From assembly GCF_000986865.1 (NCBI RefSeq), contig NZ_LAVS01000002.1, forward strand, positions 1 through 64,000: a stretch of 64,000 bases of DNA, given 5' to 3'. The notes under the pieces are model-generated. The model saw only the letters and a program-made list of their open reading frames with translations, made no database searches and had not been told where the DNA came from. Below are positions 60,401 to 64,000 of the stretch, in pieces (the first letter of the stretch is position 1; each line of letters opens with the position of its first letter). This DNA is from Rheinheimera mesophila (lineage in GTDB: Bacteria > Pseudomonadota > Gammaproteobacteria > Enterobacterales > Alteromonadaceae). The translations under genes were made by a program, and so were the position numbers.

Positions 60401-60583
60401 ATGGTGAGCGCGTACTACGCCTGCCAGTGAGCATTCATCCGTGATGGCCAGAGCTTGGTAGCCTAAAGCTGCGGCTTGTTGTACTAATTCAGCCGGGCTG
60501 GACGCGCCTTGTAAAAACGAAAAGTGACTCTGGCAGACTAATTCAGCGTAACGAGAGTATTTGTTGGTAGTCGGGGTCTGCAT
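57476..60583 (-). CDS. dnaE2: Error-prone DNA polymerase DnaE2 (ImuC)
   Basis: 1035 residues. N-terminal PHP domain ([47 protein letters not shown]), the C-family polymerase with [24 protein letters not shown] and later [19 protein letters not shown], fingers ([19 protein letters not shown]), and an OB-fold near the C-terminus ([15 protein letters not shown]). Shorter than replicative DnaE (about 1160). Translesion polymerase of the SOS mutasome with ImuA and ImuB. Its ATG overlaps the imuB stop by one base. Confidence 0.96.
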   Translation of the reverse strand: [1035 protein letters not shown]

Positions 60584-62052
60584 TAGCTGAAATACCCCTG
60601 CAGATACAGCAGCTCCGGCTGTTGTAAATCACGAAATAACCACAACCACTGGCCTTGCGCATTCTGGCCAACGTAGTAGTCGCGGTGTTGGCTCTGGTGT
60701 TGCCACCAGCCACTGCTTAAACGTTCTGGGCCATAACAAAGGTGTAACTGTTGCTGTTGCTCGGCATCTAACACCAGAGGCGGGTCGACTAAAAATGCCG
60801 GGCGCACTGCAGCTACCTTGCCTTCAATGCTTACTTGTGGCTCTAAAGCTGCGGCGTAGCAGTTGGCCCGCTCAGGCAACAGATCGTTCTGCAGGCAAGG
60901 ACTTTTGATCTGTGTTTTACCTAAACGAGCCTGTAATAACGACAATAGCTGCAAAGCAGAATATAGCTGCTGTTTTCCGGCAAACAGAGTCTTGTACTGA
61001 GCGTAACGCGGCCCTGCCCGGCGGAGTATCAGCTTGAGCTGGATCACTGGCTTTTTCAGCGTTAACCCTTCCAACTGCAATTGACAGAGTTTGAGCCATT
61101 CTTTGCTTTGATACTCGCCCTGAGCTGAATGCAGTTGCAACTGTTGTTGCTGCTGTTGCCGCTGTAGCAGGCCAAGTTCTAACTGATACGCCAGTTGGTC
61201 TCTTTGTTGTAAATACAACTGCAATAAGCCAAACAAATGCTGCAAAGGGGCAAGCAACTGGTCGCTGCGTTCCATTTCATACAGCAGTTCCAACTGCTGC
61301 TCAAACTGTTCGGCAGGTTGAATAAACTGCAACAGCGCAGGTTTAGTTCCTGTCAGTTGTTGTAAATACTGCAGCATATCTACACCAAAACGCCGCACCA
61401 GTTCAGCTTGTGGGATCGTGAGTAGATCGCCCAGTTGGCTCAAACCAAGCCGTTGTAATTGCTCCTGTTGTTTGGCTGGCAATTGGGCATGCTGCAGTGG
61501 TAAAGCCCGGAGTTGCTGCTGAATTTTATCCGGTTGCAGTAAAAACTGATCCCAGCGCTGCTGCGCCAGTAAGCGTGCCACTAAGGGCTGTTGCGCTGTG
61601 GCAAAGTGATACTGATAACCGGCTTGCTGCAGTACCTGTTGCAGTTGCTGCCAGAATTGCATAGCTCCGCCATACAAGGCCAGCATAGGGCTTAGTTTCA
61701 GCACTAAACCAGAGTCTGGCTGCAGCGCTATATCAGCACAGTATTGATACAACAGTTGAGACAACTGCTGCAGTTGCTGCTGTTCTTGTTCGGCGTTATG
61801 CGGGAGTAGTTGTAATTGGTGGCATAAAGCCGCCGCAGAGGCTAATCCCATGCCTAAAGTTAAACCTGCTTGTCTGGCGGCCGGATTTAACTGCAGCAAC
61901 TGATGGTCAGCGCCTACTATCGCCAGAGGGGCAGTTAAATCCAGTGATGTGGTGTCGTTCCCGGCAGGCATGTTGTGTTGCAGCAATAGCAACTTATCCA
62001 ACTGCAATTGCGGGAAATATAAATACAACCAGAATTCCATTTGAGCAGACAT
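60583..62052 (-). CDS. imuB: ImuB, inactive Y-family polymerase-like protein
   Basis: 489 residues from ATG 62052 (GAGG 9 bases upstream). Y-family polymerase scaffold (palm, fingers, thumb with little finger), but the first catalytic Asp region, where DinB has DMDAFF-like residues, is YLYFPQLQLDKLL, so it lacks the metal-binding acidic residues. Typical ImuB motifs: LTIPQAELVRRFGVDMLQYLQQLTG and PPLVLDAEQQQQL. It is the hub linking DnaE2 and the beta clamp. Unusually rich in Gln and Leu (many CAG/CTG triplets). Between imuA and dnaE2 with 11- and minus-1-base gaps. Confidence 0.95.
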   Translation of the reverse strand: MSAQMEFWLYLYFPQLQLDKLLLLQHNMPAGNDTTSLDLTAPLAIVGADHQLLQLNPAARQAGLTLGMGLASAAALCHQLQLLPHNAEQEQQQLQQLSQLLYQYCADIALQPDSGLVLKLSPMLALYGGAMQFWQQLQQVLQQAGYQYHFATAQQPLVARLLAQQRWDQFLLQPDKIQQQLRALPLQHAQLPAKQQEQLQRLGLSQLGDLLTIPQAELVRRFGVDMLQYLQQLTGTKPALLQFIQPAEQFEQQLELLYEMERSDQLLAPLQHLFGLLQLYLQQRDQLAYQLELGLLQRQQQQQQLQLHSAQGEYQSKEWLKLCQLQLEGLTLKKPVIQLKLILRRAGPRYAQYKTLFAGKQQLYSALQLLSLLQARLGKTQIKSPCLQNDLLPERANCYAAALEPQVSIEGKVAAVRPAFLVDPPLVLDAEQQQQLHLCYGPERLSSGWWQHQSQHRDYYVGQNAQGQWLWLFRDLQQPELLYLQGYFS

Positions 62053-62063
62053 CTGTAGCTGCC

Positions 62064-62747
62064 TCAGCTAACCCTGGATAAAGGCGGATAAGAAGAGTGC
62101 CTTTGCTGTAATTCCGGCTTGATAAACTGCGGATACAGCTCAGCCCATGGCAGCAGTAAGTCCTGCTGTTGCCAACCGCCTTTACGTTTCAAAATACGGA
62201 TCTGTAATCCAGTGCTCGCCGGCATTAGTTGTAAACTTAAAGTCCAGGGCAATAGCTGTTGACCGGTTTGTAGTGGACGAAACAGATACAACTGGCTCTG
62301 GCCTTGTGCGGCGGCTAATTGCAAGCGTTTCAGTTGCGTCAGTTGTAAGCTGTTTTGCCACAAGAGCACATCGATACAACAGCCACTTTTTAAGCAGAGC
62401 TCCGCGGCCCAGAGTGCATCCGCAGCGCGGTGTGTATTCAGTTGTATAAGCTGATGCAAAGGCCGTTTTTGTTGCAACAGGTATTCAGCACACAGATGGG
62501 CTGGCGGATTAATCCAGACTTGCAGCAGCTCTGATCCTGAGTGGTTCAGCGCTTTTGAGATCAATTGCAGTTCAGCACAAGCGCCATGGCTTTGTAACTC
62601 AACAACGTTATGCTGTGGCCAGCCGCCGCCCAGCAACTGATCCAAAGCGGGAAAACCTGTACTTTGGCAATGTTCATACGGTGCTTCAGTTTGATTCGCC
62701 AACCAGATCAGTTGTTTGTCCTGAAGCTGTTGCAGCAGAGCATTCAT
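62064..62747 (-). CDS. imuA: ImuA (RecA/SulA-like translesion synthesis protein)
   Basis: 227 residues from ATG 62747 with GAGGTGA 5 bases upstream; an ATG at 62807 lies over the promoter and is not the start. RecA-like: STGFPALDQLLGGGWPQHNVVELQSH, then CCIDVLLWQNSLQLTQLKRLQLAAAQGQSQLYLFRPLQTGQQL. It cooperates with ImuB and DnaE2 in damage-induced mutagenesis. First gene of the SOS operon, with the LexA box 17 bases from the start. Confidence 0.94.
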   Translation of the reverse strand: MNALLQQLQDKQLIWLANQTEAPYEHCQSTGFPALDQLLGGGWPQHNVVELQSHGACAELQLISKALNHSGSELLQVWINPPAHLCAEYLLQQKRPLHQLIQLNTHRAADALWAAELCLKSGCCIDVLLWQNSLQLTQLKRLQLAAAQGQSQLYLFRPLQTGQQLLPWTLSLQLMPASTGLQIRILKRKGGWQQQDLLLPWAELYPQFIKPELQQRHSSYPPLSRVS

Positions 62748-62763
62748 GATGTTCACCTCAAAA

Positions 62764-62783
62764 TACTGTATATAAAAACAGTA
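62764..62783 (-). promoter_or_regulatory. LexA (SOS) box of the imuA-imuB-dnaE2 operon
   Basis: TACTGTATATAAAAACAGTA matches the gammaproteobacterial SOS box TACTG(TA)5CAGTA with CTG and CAG in place and a central A run. The box is 17 bp before the imuA start and overlaps the -10 element at 62780-62785. Confidence 0.95.
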
Positions 62784-62807
62784 TAAAAGATCTGGTTTGG
62801 ATCGCAA
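62780..62807 (-). promoter_or_regulatory. Predicted sigma-70 promoter of imuA
   Basis: On the minus strand TTGCGA (62802-62807) and TATACT (62780-62785) are separated by 16 bases. The -10 overlaps the LexA box, so bound LexA would block RNA polymerase. Confidence 0.65.
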
Positions 62808-62920
62808 GACTAAACTCAGAGTTTTCTGATCTTTTGCTTATGGTCGATCAAGGCGTAAGAATTATGTTAATCTGCGCGGCCTTCCAGCGTCCTCTGGCGT
62901 TGCATCATCTTGGTACTTAT

Positions 62921-64000
62921 ATGACTGAAACCACCACATTTACCGCGAAAACCTGGATTTTGATCCTGAGTTTAGTGCTGATCGCGCTGACTTTACGGCC
63001 TTCTATGGCCTCTATCGGGCCTTTATTGCCTTTGATGCAACCTGAGCTGCATCTGTCTTTTACACAGGCATCCTTGCTGACGATGTTGCCTGTACTGGCG
63101 ATGGGCCTGGGGATCTTTTTTGCCCATCAGCTCGCGGTATGGTTTGGTTCTTATCAGGTGATTTTCTGGGCTTCCATCGCTATAGCCGCAGCCACAGCGC
63201 AGCGTTATTGGGCCACAGGTGCATTGGATTTAACGCTCAGTGCCATAGTGGCAGGTTTAGGTATTGCCATGGTGCAGGCCGTGGTACCTGGTGTGATTAA
63301 ACAAAAATTCAGCAGCAAGGCGCCCTTAGTCATGGGCTGGTATATATCGGCCATTATTGCCGGTGCTGCGTTAACGGCCTCATTAGCGGCGTTTTGGGCC
63401 AACTGGGCTCAAAGCTGGCGAGTGGCTTTATCTGGCTGGGTGCTGTTATCTGTCGTGGCCTTGCTGTTGTGGTGTTCACAGAAAAAAGCGATTGAAAATT
63501 TGCCAGTGGCACAGTCGCCACAACAACCTCTGAGTTTTCGCAAATACGGTAGAGCCTGGACTTTAGCGATGTTTTTTGGTCTGGTCACTTGTGCTTTTAC
63601 CTGCGTGCTGGCCTGGTTGCCGGCTTATTATGTCGAGCAGGGCTGGAGTGAACAAAAAAGTGGTTTGCTGCTGGGGTTGTTGCTGTGCATGGAGGTGGTC
63701 TCAGGTTTTGTCAGCCCTTGGCTGGCCAGTCGTAAAGCCGATCGTCGCCTTGTTATACAACTGCTTCTGGTCCTGATGGCGACAGGTTTTGCCGGTCTGG
63801 TGATAGCGCCGCAATTGGGTTTAGTCTGGGCTTCCCTGTTAGGCTTAGGTATAGGAGGGTTATTTCCCTTGTCTTTAATTGTCTCTATGGATCATCTGCA
63901 TCAGCCTTCTGCTGCTGCCAGCCTGACCGCTTTTGTGCAGGGGATTGGTTATACACTGGCAGCTTTTTCACCGCTGATAGCTGGTTTTATCCGTGACTTT
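62921..64000 (+). CDS. MFS transporter, CynX/NimT type (partial, runs off window)
   Basis: 360 codons visible, no stop before the end. Starts MTETTTFTAKTWILILSLVLIALTLRP, followed by SMASIGPLLPLMQPELHLSFTQASLLTMLPVLAMGLG, the CynX/NimT/YeaN signature; about ten helices present, including WTLAMFFGLVTCAFTCVLAWLPAYYVEQGWS and VWASLLGLGIGGLFPLSLIVSM. In-frame ATGs at 62840 and 62864 could extend it; no strong ribosome site decides. Family members carry cyanate, 2-nitroimidazole or unknown substrates. Divergent from the imu operon. Confidence 0.88.
   Translation, partial: MTETTTFTAKTWILILSLVLIALTLRPSMASIGPLLPLMQPELHLSFTQASLLTMLPVLAMGLGIFFAHQLAVWFGSYQVIFWASIAIAAATAQRYWATGALDLTLSAIVAGLGIAMVQAVVPGVIKQKFSSKAPLVMGWYISAIIAGAALTASLAAFWANWAQSWRVALSGWVLLSVVALLLWCSQKKAIENLPVAQSPQQPLSFRKYGRAWTLAMFFGLVTCAFTCVLAWLPAYYVEQGWSEQKSGLLLGLLLCMEVVSGFVSPWLASRKADRRLVIQLLLVLMATGFAGLVIAPQLGLVWASLLGLGIGGLFPLSLIVSMDHLHQPSAAASLTAFVQGIGYTLAAFSPLIAGFIRDF

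Noticed and set aside
60600-62050. CAG/CTG triplet runs in imuB as a microsatellite repeat
   Set aside because: They encode Gln/Leu runs of a real protein and have no constant period.
1-64000. tRNA, rRNA, CRISPR array, insertion sequence or prophage genes
   Set aside because: No cloverleaf sequence, direct-repeat array, transposase or phage gene was recognised in the window.

Overview
The window reads as chromosomal DNA of a free-living, motile gammaproteobacterium. The best guess is a Rheinheimera-like member of the Alteromonadales/Chromatiales. The guess rests on the enterobacterial/Shewanella-type RNA methyltransferases (RlmC, RlmA, RlmJ), the HI1450/YciU, HopJ and RraB families, large TonB receptors, many PAS/MCP and GGDEF proteins, and moderate GC with Q-rich proteins. 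No database search was possible, so the genus is an inference. Genes are dense, with no rRNA, tRNA, CRISPR array, insertion sequence or prophage seen. The last gene runs off the right edge.

Layout. 0-2 kb: alkylation repair (Ogt overlapping an Ada-domain/AraC/AlkA fusion). 2-8.4 kb: signalling genes (a receiver-PP2C phosphatase with a STAS partner, a CheY-like receiver, an AraC regulator overlapping a degenerate GGDEF protein), plus a VOC protein, an EF-hand-like protein and HopJ. 8.4-14.7 kb: an apparent phosphorus-scavenging operon (TonB receptor, purple-acid-type phosphatase, two-domain beta-propeller phytase lipoprotein) with a Pho-box-like site upstream and a strong terminator downstream. 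14.7-28 kb: small paired lipoproteins, a SIMPL protein, dienelactone hydrolase, RlmC, a PAS-MCP, a GAF-GspE ATPase, small enzymes, a serine hydrolase, a degenerate HD-GYP-like protein, a structured intergenic region that may encode a small RNA, and an AT-rich cysteine-rich secreted orphan.

28-36.7 kb: RlmA, VOC, a DNA-mimic protein, a receiver/TPR protein, S1/P1 nuclease, RlmJ, a YfiF-type methyltransferase, a tiny membrane ORF, a YjdF protein, a DGSG-repeat lipoprotein and a lytic transglycosylase. 36.9-39.3 kb: ahpC-ahpF with a hairpin between them that could set their ratio. 39.3-50.7 kb: housekeeping and small-enzyme genes (Excalibur fusion, GGDEF cyclase, FMN reductase, YjjX, YebC, RraB, SixA, AcpH, DUF2799, EamA, esterase) and a BdlA-like soluble chemoreceptor. 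50.7-57.5 kb: pirin and DoxX genes divergent from a LysR regulator whose stop codon lies inside a 108-bp palindrome, then a sodium symporter with a HAD phosphatase, a membrane-anchored XRE regulator, a potassium channel and a small hypothetical gene. 57.5-62.8 kb: the SOS mutasome imuA-imuB-dnaE2 behind a LexA box lying over its promoter. 62.9 kb to the end: a partial CynX/NimT-type MFS transporter.

The most coherent functional units are the phytate operon, the alkylation-repair pair, the SOS mutagenesis cassette, the peroxide reductase pair and the PP2C/STAS switch. The less explained items are the possible small RNA (26.67-26.8 kb), the AT-rich orphan (27.2-28.1 kb), the 18-residue DGSG solenoid and the large palindrome at 53.0 kb.
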